DNA from: JAZDHV01 sp043810355
GTDB taxonomy: Archaea; Nanobdellota; Nanobdellia; Woesearchaeales; JAGVYU01
Direction: 5' to 3'
Assembly: GCA_043810355.1 (NCBI GenBank)
Contig: JBDROB010000019.1
Location: 1 to 18,303, forward strand
DNA: 18,303 bases
Of the stretch, positions 6,902-13,417 are shown one piece after another (within the stretch, counting starts at the first letter, position 1; each line of letters opens with the position of its first letter). Made by a program: the position numbers and the translations under genes. The notes below the pieces were generated by a model. It was not told the origin of the DNA. It did not search any database and worked only from the letters and a program-made list of their open reading frames with translations.

Positions 6902-8032
6902 TTAATTGGGTTTTTTTGTTTTTCTTTCTAAATACCATCTTAGTATTCCTGCATTCTGGATCCAGGTATTGATTAGGTCTACTAATAGTCCTATGATTAT
7001 TATCAGCATAATTTGGTGAAGTACATCTGATGTTGAGAAAGTGTAAGCTATTGTGACTGCAACCAATGTTGTCAGAGTCATCATGATTCCTGTTTTCATT
7101 GCACCAAAAGTTCTCTGTAGTATTGATCCTTCTGTTCTTTTCAATACTCGTGTTGATAATAATATGTTTGTGTCAACTGAATAACCTATTAACATCAAGA
7201 ATCCTGCAATTCCTGCTGTGCTAATCTTTACTCCCAGCAGATTGATCACTGCTACTGTCACAATTATATCTGAGAATGCTGCTAATATTACTGCTCCACT
7301 TGGGATCAATGATCTGAAATAAGCAAATACAACTATTCCCATAAATATGAATGCAAGTAATAGTGCAAATGCTGTTTCTCTGAAAAAACTTTCTCCTAAT
7401 GAGCTTCCAAAGAATTCTACACTATAATCATCCTTTGTCAATTCTTTTCCAAGGTTCTTTTCAATTGAACTGATAAAAGCGTCAAATTCTTTATTATTGT
7501 TTTCATCAATGTCAGCCTCGATTGCAATTCCGATTCTGTTTCCTAAGCTTTCAATATCCCTTACATTGATCTCTTTATCGCTGAATTCCTGCAATAGGTT
7601 TGTTTTTAGCTCAATGATGTCTATAGGATCTTCAGAAGGTATCATTACATTGATTCCTCCTTTTAGGCTGATTCCTTTATTGATGAAATCACCTGTTGTT
7701 GCTGTTTGATATCCTATCTGTGCTATTGCAAGAATTAATAGAATGAATGGGATAATAAGCAATTTTTTGTAATTTTTCTTGTATATATGTATAATAGTGT
7801 CCTTGATCGACTTTTTTTCTTTTTGTGGTTCAGGTTCCTTAGATCTAGTCTCTTCATTTCTATCTTCTTTTTTGTTCTCTTTTTTATCTTCTTTTCTATC
7901 TTCTTTTCTATCTTCTTTTCTCTCTTTTGATTCTGTTCTAGATCCTTCTAGTTTAGGAGAATCTTCAATATTCTCTTCTTCTGATTCCTTATTTTCACTT
8001 GTGTCAAAGAGTCTTTCTGTATTCTCTTCCAT
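6902..8032 (-). CDS. secF: Protein translocation subunit SecF with charged N-terminal extension
   Basis: SecF partners SecD in the membrane complex that drives late steps of Sec export. It has 376 residues, longer than the usual roughly 290 of archaeal SecF, because of a cytoplasmic N-terminus (1-85) of almost only Glu, Lys, Asp, Arg and Ser, including tandem RKED repeats at about 38-58. The SecF core follows: TM1 (about 90-108), the SLKGG form of motif D1 (122-126), a small extracytoplasmic domain, and a five-helix C-terminal bundle with GYSVDTNILLSTRVL (283-297), the motif D4-equivalent containing the conserved Asp. The start at 8032 is supported by a GGGGAT ribosome-like site and a TATA box near 8076, leaving a leader of about 20 nt. 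It is cotranscribed with secD. The extension may be a flexible ribosome- or SecY-docking tail; that is speculation. Confidence 0.93.
   Translation of the reverse strand: MEENTERLFDTSENKESEEENIEDSPKLEGSRTESKERKEDRKEDRKEDKKENKKEDRNEETRSKEPEPQKEKKSIKDTIIHIYKKNYKKLLIIPFILLILAIAQIGYQTATTGDFINKGISLKGGINVMIPSEDPIDIIELKTNLLQEFSDKEINVRDIESLGNRIGIAIEADIDENNNKEFDAFISSIEKNLGKELTKDDYSVEFFGSSLGESFFRETAFALLLAFIFMGIVVFAYFRSLIPSGAVILAAFSDIIVTVAVINLLGVKISTAGIAGFLMLIGYSVDTNILLSTRVLKRTEGSILQRTFGAMKTGIMMTLTTLVAVTIAYTFSTSDVLHQIMLIIIIGLLVDLINTWIQNAGILRWYLERKTKKPN
7885..7920. repeat. Three perfect 12-bp tandem repeats inside secF
   Basis: Three exact back-to-back copies of TATCTTCTTTTC (plus-strand sense) encode, on the minus strand, repeated Arg-Lys-Glu-Asp. 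Less exact copies flank them on both sides. The 12-bp period keeps the reading frame, so copy number can change length without breaking the gene. Confidence 0.85.
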
Positions 8033-8071
8033 TAATAATCCCCAATTATAGAACTAGGAAAGTGATGGCCC

Positions 8072-8081
8072 ATTTAAATAT
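8072..8081 (-). promoter_or_regulatory. TATA box of the secF-secD operon
   Basis: TATATTTAAAT-like box on the minus strand, in the 142-nt gap downstream of the CTP synthase gene. It predicts initiation near 8052 and a leader of about 20 nt containing GGGGAT 5 nt before the secF ATG. I see no RNA gene or riboswitch in this gap. Confidence 0.45.
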
Positions 8082-8174
8082 ATTGCGTTTATTTCAGCTT
8101 TGTTATAAAAAGACTGTCAATATCCTCAATGCCACTAATGCTGTATCCAAAAATGCTGTTTCCATTAACCCTGT

Positions 8175-9884
8175 TCATTTCAAACAAGCCTTGATAAATC
8201 CATCATACAAAGGATTTGGCCTCAATGGCCTTGATGTAAACTCAGGATGGGCCTGGATCCCTATAAAGAACGGATGGTCCTTTAATTCTAGAAACTGCAT
8301 TATTGGCTGGTTTGGTGCTTTTCCACTAAAGATTAATCCTCTCTGTTCAAATTGCTCTTTGTATTTTGGATTGAATTCAAATCTGTGCCTAAACCTCTCT
8401 CTCACTAATGTCTTTTTTCCGTATATATGATAGACTTGGCTGTCTTTCACGACTTCAATATCCCTTCCGCCTAATCTCATATTTCCGCCAAGGCCTTCTA
8501 TTTTCTTCTGTTCTGGAAGGATATCAACAACTGGGTTTATGCAGTCATGTTTTAGCTCTGTTGAATTAGCATCTTCTAGCCCAATCACATTTCTTGCAAA
8601 TTCTATGATTGCCATCTGGAATCCTAAACATAATCCTAGATATGGTAGATTGTTCTCTCTTGCATGTTTTATGCATAATATTTTTCCTTCTGTTCCCCTT
8701 TTTCCAAATCCTCCTGGAACTATTATTCCTGAAACACCTTTCAGGTTGTTTGCTGCATCCTCATCATCCTTGATATTTGATGTTTCTATCCACTTGATAT
8801 TTATTTTCACATCATTTGCATTTCCTGCATGTTCTAATGCATTTATGATTGAGGAATAAGAATCCCTCAATCCCGTGTATTTTCCTGTTATTCCTATTGA
8901 TATTGTCTTTCTGAGCTCTTTGAGATTTTTCACATATGATGTCCATTCCCTTGTCTTTTTTAATTCAGCAATCTTATTTATGCTTGTTCTCAGGTTTAAT
9001 ATGTCAATGACAGCCTGGTCAATATTTGAATCTTTCAATATTATTGGTATTTCATATATGCTTTTCACATCATGTATGCTTACTACTCTGCTTAAAGTTA
9101 CATTTGAGTATATGCTGATCTTCTCCCTTACCTTTTCTGTCACTGGATTTGTTGCCCTGCATGCAATTATGTTTGGCTGTATTCCCTTAGCCATTAAACT
9201 TGTTATTCCTAATTGTGCTGCTTTGCTTTTTTGTTCTCCTAAAAAATCTGGTTCTAGCACATATGTTAGCGCGACATTGCAAACATTTTGCATCCCTTCT
9301 TCATAGCTTAGCTCTCTCATCGCTTCAATAAAATACCCATTTTCAATATCGCCTACAGTTCCCCCTACTTCTACACATACAATGTCTGCTTTTTGATTCA
9401 TTGCCAGACTTCTTAAGAAATGCTTGATAAATCCTGTCACATGTGGTATGATCTGGACATCTCTTCCAAGATATTCCCCTTTTCTCTCCATTTTCAGCAC
9501 ATTGCTGAATATTTTTCCGCCTGTCAGATAATTATTCCTTGTTAGGTCTAATTCCAGAAATCTTTCATAATTGCCCAAGTCCATGTCGCATTCCATCCCA
9601 TCGTCTAATACAAACACTTCTCCATGTCTGTAAGGGTTTAAAGTCCCTGCATCTACATTTAGATATCCGTCAAATTTGACTGGTGCTACTTTTAGCCCTT
9701 TCATCTGAAGCAGCTTGCCTAAAGAAGATGAAAAAATCCCTTTTCCAAGACCTGACATGACTGTTCCAAATACAATCACATACTTTGTCTTCCCGATTTT
9801 GTATCCTTCTGGCACAGGGCTGTAGAATTCATGCTCTTCAGATTTAGAGGCAATGTCAATGAACATATCTTTAGTCTTAGGCAT
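8175..9884 (-). CDS. pyrG: CTP synthase with N-terminal extension
   Basis: Makes CTP from UTP, ATP and glutamine. It has 569 residues. The synthetase domain starts late, with GTVMSGLGKGI (40-50) as the P-loop, where most CTP synthases read GGVVSSLGKGI about 5-15 residues from the start. Other motifs are KFDGYLNVDAGTLNP (70-84; usual DPYLN), HGEVFVLDDG (87-96) and VEVGGTVGDIE (171-181). The glutamine amidotransferase domain has PGGFG (390-394), the nucleophile in GLCLG (C419) and HPE (H546, E548). The first 33 residues (MPKTKDMF..., EEHEFYSPVPEGYKIG) are an extension. It is real rather than a mis-set start, because a TATA box is centred 25 nt before ATG 9884, implying a leaderless mRNA. Family assignment is certain; the sequence is a divergent branch. 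Confidence 0.96.
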   Translation of the reverse strand: MPKTKDMFIDIASKSEEHEFYSPVPEGYKIGKTKYVIVFGTVMSGLGKGIFSSSLGKLLQMKGLKVAPVKFDGYLNVDAGTLNPYRHGEVFVLDDGMECDMDLGNYERFLELDLTRNNYLTGGKIFSNVLKMERKGEYLGRDVQIIPHVTGFIKHFLRSLAMNQKADIVCVEVGGTVGDIENGYFIEAMRELSYEEGMQNVCNVALTYVLEPDFLGEQKSKAAQLGITSLMAKGIQPNIIACRATNPVTEKVREKISIYSNVTLSRVVSIHDVKSIYEIPIILKDSNIDQAVIDILNLRTSINKIAELKKTREWTSYVKNLKELRKTISIGITGKYTGLRDSYSSIINALEHAGNANDVKINIKWIETSNIKDDEDAANNLKGVSGIIVPGGFGKRGTEGKILCIKHARENNLPYLGLCLGFQMAIIEFARNVIGLEDANSTELKHDCINPVVDILPEQKKIEGLGGNMRLGGRDIEVVKDSQVYHIYGKKTLVRERFRHRFEFNPKYKEQFEQRGLIFSGKAPNQPIMQFLELKDHPFFIGIQAHPEFTSRPLRPNPLYDGFIKACLK

Positions 9885-9903
9885 AAAAAATTTCTGGATT
9901 ACT

Positions 9904-9914
9904 GGTTTATAAGG
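9904..9914 (-). promoter_or_regulatory. TATA box of the CTP synthase gene
   Basis: CCTTATAAACC on the minus strand is centred 25 nt from the ATG at 9884. It is the clearest archaeal TATA box in the window and fixes the start codon, including the N-terminal extension. Confidence 0.65.
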
Positions 9915-10021
9915 TTTTCTAAAGTTAAGGATATAGGTTTTTCATACCATGACTAAATTTATAAGAAATATTTGTATTAGTAAAGAATATAAAAATGAGT
10001 TTGTATTAATTCCTTTTATAC

Positions 10022-10603
10022 CTATAATATCCCAAATCCGATCAATAATGCCCTGAAGAAATTAAATCCATCAAATCCTGGGAATGGTATCATGTTGAAT
10101 GCTGCCAGGAAAAGATTTATTTTTGCCATCATCATCATTTCCTTCCTGTATTTCTTTCCAATATGTTGTTTTGAAATAAAAAAGAATACTGCCCATAATA
10201 TTATGTTTGTCAATGGTCCTGCCACAGATACTAGGCTTGACTGGAATGCAGGAAGTGCTGTATGGCTTACATATCCTCCTACAAAGAATATGATCGGAAA
10301 CCTGATCAGGATAAGGATTATTACAATAGCATACATAGTTAGTGGTGCGTGCAATGTTGCTGTTGCTCCAAAACTCATTGCTACAACTTTATGCGCCAGC
10401 TCATGCAGCACAACTGCAGGTGCTGCAATAATGGCTCCATGCTTTATGTCTTCCCATAGGTTGTTTAATGGGCTTTTATTGAAATATGTCAATGGATCAT
10501 AATCTTCTTTTGGCTTTCTCGGAAAAAACCTGGAAAAGATAAAACCGATTGCAACTGTCATGATCAGAATCTCAATTATCTCTTGTAGTGATATGAATGC
10601 CAT
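10022..10603 (-). CDS. M50-family membrane metalloprotease
   Basis: A 193-residue intramembrane zinc protease of the site-2 protease (M50) superfamily. The zinc ligands are visible: HELAH (67-71) near a hydrophobic segment and the third ligand in NMIPFPGFDGF (170-180, the NxxPxxxxDG motif), with the catalytic glutamate at 68. About five hydrophobic segments are present (5-24, 57-80, 90-112, 124-143, 160-193). The short loop after the zinc motif and the absence of any PDZ or CBS domain make this a minimal family member. Such proteases cleave membrane-anchored regulators or remnant signal peptides; the target here is unknown. The gene has its own promoter, with a TATA box 27 nt upstream, divergent from the Rossmann-like gene. 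Nearby surface proteins are possible but unproven substrates. Confidence 0.88.
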   Translation of the reverse strand: MAFISLQEIIEILIMTVAIGFIFSRFFPRKPKEDYDPLTYFNKSPLNNLWEDIKHGAIIAAPAVVLHELAHKVVAMSFGATATLHAPLTMYAIVIILILIRFPIIFFVGGYVSHTALPAFQSSLVSVAGPLTNIILWAVFFFISKQHIGKKYRKEMMMMAKINLFLAAFNMIPFPGFDGFNFFRALLIGFGIL

Positions 10604-10624
10604 ATCATATAGGCAAACAAAACC

Positions 10625-10635
10625 ATTTAATAAAT
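10625..10635 (-). promoter_or_regulatory. TATA box of the M50 protease gene
   Basis: ATTTATTAAAT on the minus strand, centred 27 nt from the ATG at 10603 and so predicting a leaderless mRNA. It shares a 100-nt divergent intergenic region with the promoter of the next gene. Confidence 0.5.
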
Positions 10636-10673
10636 CTATTGTTTTAATATAAGTTTATTATTAAATAAAAACC

Positions 10674-10684
10674 CTTAAATAAAT
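10674..10684 (+). promoter_or_regulatory. TATA box of the Rossmann-like gene
   Basis: CTTAAATAAAT centred 25 nt before the ATG at 10704, again predicting a leaderless transcript. Confidence 0.5.
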
Positions 10685-10703
10685 CTTTATCATCCCTTAT
10701 ATT

Positions 10704-11060
10704 ATGACAGAGCTCATTGCAATGCTTACTACAGGTAAAGGATCATGGAGTCATGTGAACAGTCTCATTAAAGACAATAGATTTGATAGGATCTTCCTCT
10801 TGACAAATGATTTTGGAAAAGAGAAATTTCAGCCAGATGAGAAGACTGAACTGATCCTTCTTGACCTGAACAAGCCTGTTGAAGAGCTTGCCAAAGACAT
10901 TGTGAACAGTCTTAAGGATAAGATTTCCGGCCAGGAGATAGGCATAAACTTCATATCTGGCAATGGAATAGAGCACATGGCTCTGATGTCAGCTGTCCTA
11001 AAGCTTGGTGTTGGATTTCGTCTGGTTGCATTGACAAAACAAGGTGTTGAAGAAGTATAG
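10704..11060 (+). CDS. Small Rossmann-like (CARF-like?) protein, function unknown
   Basis: A 118-residue soluble protein with alternating strand/helix character: IAMLTT, a helix, DRIFLLTN, TELILLD, a helix (PVEELAKDIVNSLKD), then IGINFISGNGIEHMALMSAVLKLG and FRLVALT. The N-terminal TTGKGSW and the later SGNGxEHMALMSA glycine turn followed by a helix recall the NxTGGTKxMxxA turn of CARF (CRISPR-associated Rossmann fold) nucleotide sensors. It is a single domain with no effector nuclease and there is no CRISPR array in the window. It may be a free-standing ligand-binding domain or simply a family I do not know. It is divergent from the M50 protease and convergent, at 14 nt, with the next gene. 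The reading frame is convincing, having its own promoter; the function is a guess. Confidence 0.7.
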   Translation: MTELIAMLTTGKGSWSHVNSLIKDNRFDRIFLLTNDFGKEKFQPDEKTELILLDLNKPVEELAKDIVNSLKDKISGQEIGINFISGNGIEHMALMSAVLKLGVGFRLVALTKQGVEEV

Positions 11061-11074
11061 TTTGATTCTGGCTA

Positions 11075-11797
11075 CTAGTCTAATTCTAATATCCCATACC
11101 ATTCATAAAGCACTCTGTCAACAGCTCTAAGCAGCTCAATTCGTTCTCCACTGATTATCAGACAATTGTCATCAACTGTGACTTTGCTTTCTCCTTTTTC
11201 CTCCAATATTATCACTGATTGGTTTGTATTGTCGCAATTTATTGCTGGCCTGTTATTGCATGCTTCTGTCTCATTTCTTGTGCAGGTTCCATTTGGGTTT
11301 TTTCCAAAGACTTTTTTCAATGAAAGCCCAAGTTCTGCTGTTGCCAAGACCATATACTCAGTATTGTTTCCTAAAGGGTCAAAAGCCAAATAAACAGTCT
11401 CTGTTGAAAGATTGTTAAAGGGATTTTTGATATAAACAGGCACATCCTCTACCTCTTCTGGATTAAATCTTAGATGGACATTGAAAAGATCATTCTCTCT
11501 CTGCCATTGGAAATGCCATAGGTCCTCATAATATACAAACTCAAATCCATTATAGGTGATTGTTTCTACAATTGGCTCAGGGACAGTGTAATATTTGTTG
11601 TAGAAATAACTGCCACCTACAAAGATGATAAATGCCATGATCACAACAGCTATCAGAATAATTAGTTTTCCTGAATCGCCTTTATCCTCCTCTATCTTCT
11701 CTTTCTCAATCTCATGCCTTTCAGGTTGATTGTCTAAATCAGTCATGATGTCTATGACATCTTCTTTAACCATTGATTCTTCCTCAGATTCTTCCAT
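11075..11797 (-). CDS. Single-pass surface protein with acidic cytoplasmic tail
   Basis: A 240-residue membrane-anchored protein of unrecognised family. An acidic N-terminal tail (1-42, rich in Glu and Asp) precedes one hydrophobic helix (about 45-63), and the remaining 175 residues should face outside. That domain has four cysteines (172, 180, 188, 212) and several Asn-x-Ser/Thr sites. The C-terminal third, from PAINCDN through DDNCLIIS to AVDRVLYEW, matches the neighbouring gene at 11957-12538: both have a Cys pair separated by about 25 residues and then an NC(L/V)IIS strand and a final helix. AAGAGGAT (11801-11808, minus) is a good ribosome site 3 nt before the ATG, and a TATA-like box lies near 11841. 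The pair are paralogues. A role is not evident from sequence. Confidence 0.7.
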   Translation of the reverse strand: MEESEEESMVKEDVIDIMTDLDNQPERHEIEKEKIEEDKGDSGKLIILIAVVIMAFIIFVGGSYFYNKYYTVPEPIVETITYNGFEFVYYEDLWHFQWQRENDLFNVHLRFNPEEVEDVPVYIKNPFNNLSTETVYLAFDPLGNNTEYMVLATAELGLSLKKVFGKNPNGTCTRNETEACNNRPAINCDNTNQSVIILEEKGESKVTVDDNCLIISGERIELLRAVDRVLYEWYGILELD

Positions 11798-11800
11798 TTT

Positions 11801-11808
11801 ATCCTCTT
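11801..11808 (-). promoter_or_regulatory. Shine-Dalgarno site of the acidic surface-protein gene
   Basis: AAGAGGAT on the minus strand, 3 nt before the ATG at 11797. With the TATA-like box near 11838-11846 it gives a leader of about 20 nt, unlike the leaderless genes nearby. Confidence 0.5.
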
Positions 11809-11837
11809 TTGCTCATGTTGATTATTATGTTTTTAGT

Positions 11838-11846
11838 AAATATTTA
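11838..11846 (-). promoter_or_regulatory. TATA-like box of the acidic surface-protein gene
   Basis: AATATTTAC on the minus strand, about 25 nt ahead of an inferred transcription start near 11816. The surrounding region is very AT-rich, which weakens the call. Confidence 0.35.
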
Positions 11847-11956
11847 TTTACTTTTATTTTTGTTATCTTTATTTATTCTTTTTATTTTCATCATTCCTTT
11901 AATTTTAAATTTCTTATTGTTTTTTTTGTCATATGCTAATTTGGATTTATTCTAAT

Positions 11957-12538
11957 CTATTTTATAATGTCTAAAAGCATAAAAAGAATTCGCTCTCCTA
12001 ACATAATCATTTCAAAATCACTTTCAGCAGAAATGATTACGCAATTCTTCTCTGATGTTATTCCTGTCTCATTGCCTCTTTTCATGTATATGACCGGGAT
12101 GTTCTCATTTGCAATCGTGCAATTTACAATAGGCTGATTATAAACATTTTTTTTTGTAAATCCTGATGTAACATAAGTGTCTGTTAGTACATTTGCAGTG
12201 TTTTGATAATTGAATTTTAAGTATGCTATTGACCTGTTCAAAGGATCATCTGGTTCTGAAGTCAATATTATCTGAGACTTTTCATCTAAGATTCCTTTAA
12301 CTTCATCATCAATTTCTATTTCAGATATGTCTCCAGGAAAATTCACAAAATCATAAGAATTTTTTTCAATAAATGTCCTGTAACCATTATTCATCCTTGT
12401 AAATGTCAGCTTTCCGTACTTTTTCTTTGCACTTGGATCACTCATACCATAGAATATCACTCCAAAGACTGACATTATCATTATGAATGCTATGAAAAAC
12501 ACCATGAATTTTTTCATCCTGTCTTTGTCTTTTGCCAT
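11957..12538 (-). CDS. Single-pass surface protein, paralogue of the next gene
   Basis: A 193-residue protein with a short basic N-terminus (MAKDKDRMKK), one hydrophobic helix (about 11-32) that serves as uncleaved anchor or signal, and an extracytoplasmic domain. That domain ends with IVNCTIANENIPVIYM (C140), KNCVIISAE (C166) and a helix ERILFMLLDII. This matches the corresponding C-terminal part of the 240-residue protein encoded just downstream (Cys pair spaced 26 here, 24 there), and an upstream strand-helix region (ILTSEPDDPLNRSIAYLKF) also aligns. The two therefore arose by duplication, probably sharing a disulfide. The family is not one I recognise. A TATA-like box near 12573-12580 implies a leader of about 12 nt. 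The gene is divergent from the ABC operon. Confidence 0.7.
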   Translation of the reverse strand: MAKDKDRMKKFMVFFIAFIMIMSVFGVIFYGMSDPSAKKKYGKLTFTRMNNGYRTFIEKNSYDFVNFPGDISEIEIDDEVKGILDEKSQIILTSEPDDPLNRSIAYLKFNYQNTANVLTDTYVTSGFTKKNVYNQPIVNCTIANENIPVIYMKRGNETGITSEKNCVIISAESDFEMIMLGERILFMLLDIIK

Positions 12539-12572
12539 ATTATTGCCTTCTGGAATACAAAAAATAGCAGTG

Positions 12573-12580
12573 ATTTAAAA
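12573..12580 (-). promoter_or_regulatory. TATA-like box of the 193-aa surface-protein gene
   Basis: TTTTAAAT on the minus strand, 38 nt before the ATG at 12538. It predicts a short leader containing AGAAGG as a weak ribosome site. Confidence 0.4.
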
Positions 12581-12653
12581 TAGTTTCTAAATTTTTAGCC
12601 TGATTTTTTATTAAAAAACGAAACATTTATAGATAAAAAAGATGTGTGATATG

Positions 12654-12662
12654 ATATTTAAG
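12654..12662 (+). promoter_or_regulatory. Candidate promoter of the ABC operon
   Basis: ATATTTAAG, 49-57 nt before the ATG at 12711, is the best-placed TATA-like box, implying a leader of about 28 nt. A second look-alike, TATTTAAAA at 12691, is too close to the start codon to direct initiation upstream of it. The assignment is tentative. Confidence 0.35.
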
Positions 12663-12710
12663 TGAATAGAATTATATTAGGAAATTAGGATATTTAAAAA
12701 ACTTAAGAAA

Positions 12711-13412
12711 ATGGATAAAAAAGAGATTATAAGATTAGAGAATGTCTGGAAGATATATGAGATGGGTGAAGTGAGAGTCACTGCACTAAGAGGCCTTAAT
12801 CTCACTATAAATGATGGTGAATTTGTCAGTATAATGGGTCCTTCAGGATCTGGCAAGTCTACAGCAGTGAATATGGTAGGTGCTCTTGACATCCCTACAA
12901 AAGGAAGGATACTATTGAGAAACAAGGATATCTCTCATCTTCATGAGTCTGATCTTGCCCAAATCAGGGGTAAACTGATTGGTTTCATTTTCCAGCAATT
13001 CAACCTGATTCCAACCTTATCAGCCCTTGAGAATGTCATGCTTCCGATGATGTTCCAGCAGGTTCCTAGGAATGAAAGGATCAAGAGGGCTACTGAACTT
13101 TTGAACAAGGTTGATCTAGGGGACAGGATAAAGCACAGGCCTACTGAGCTTAGCGGAGGCCAACAGCAGAGGGTTGCCATTGCAAGGTCTCTTTCTAATG
13201 ATCCTGAAGTCATCTTGGCTGATGAGCCTACTGGAAATCTTGACTCAAAGACAGGCACAAATGTCATTGATTTTCTAAAAAAGATGCACAAGGAAGAGGG
13301 TAAGACAATCATTATGGTCACGCATGATGCAAGGATTGCAAAAATCGCTGAAAGGACTGAATTCCTCAGAGACGGCGAAATTGTTAAGAATCATATGAAG
13401 ATTGGAGGATGA
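12711..13412 (+). CDS. ABC transporter ATPase, LolD/MacB type
   Basis: A 233-residue ATPase that powers the two FtsX/MacB-type permeases downstream. All motifs are intact: Walker A GPSGSGKST (43-51), Q-loop (Q95/Q96 in FIFQQFNL), signature LSGGQQQR (147-154), Walker B VILADEP (167-173, catalytic E172), D-loop NLDS and switch histidine H205 in VTHD. The MGxV-x-V-x-ALRGLNL N-terminus and the overall length match the LolD/MacB/YknY subclass, whose members drive mechanical export or extraction rather than classic substrate import. It is the first gene of the operon; the next starts 5 nt after its stop. No clear ribosome site precedes it. The class is very sure; the substrate is unknown. Confidence 0.95.
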   Translation: MDKKEIIRLENVWKIYEMGEVRVTALRGLNLTINDGEFVSIMGPSGSGKSTAVNMVGALDIPTKGRILLRNKDISHLHESDLAQIRGKLIGFIFQQFNLIPTLSALENVMLPMMFQQVPRNERIKRATELLNKVDLGDRIKHRPTELSGGQQQRVAIARSLSNDPEVILADEPTGNLDSKTGTNVIDFLKKMHKEEGKTIIMVTHDARIAKIAERTEFLRDGEIVKNHMKIGG

Positions 13413-13417
13413 TTTGA

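Noticed and set aside
7779..8051. Ser/Phe-repeat plus-strand ORF
   Set aside because: Antisense shadow of the SecF charged repeat region; it has no independent start signals.
8033..8174. RNA gene or riboswitch between the CTP synthase and secF genes
   Set aside because: No tRNA-like or stable structured element is visible; only the secF promoter can be supported.
8875..9306. 143-aa plus-strand ORF opposite the CTP synthase gene
   Set aside because: Lies wholly antisense to a conserved enzyme gene and its translation has no recognisable motif.
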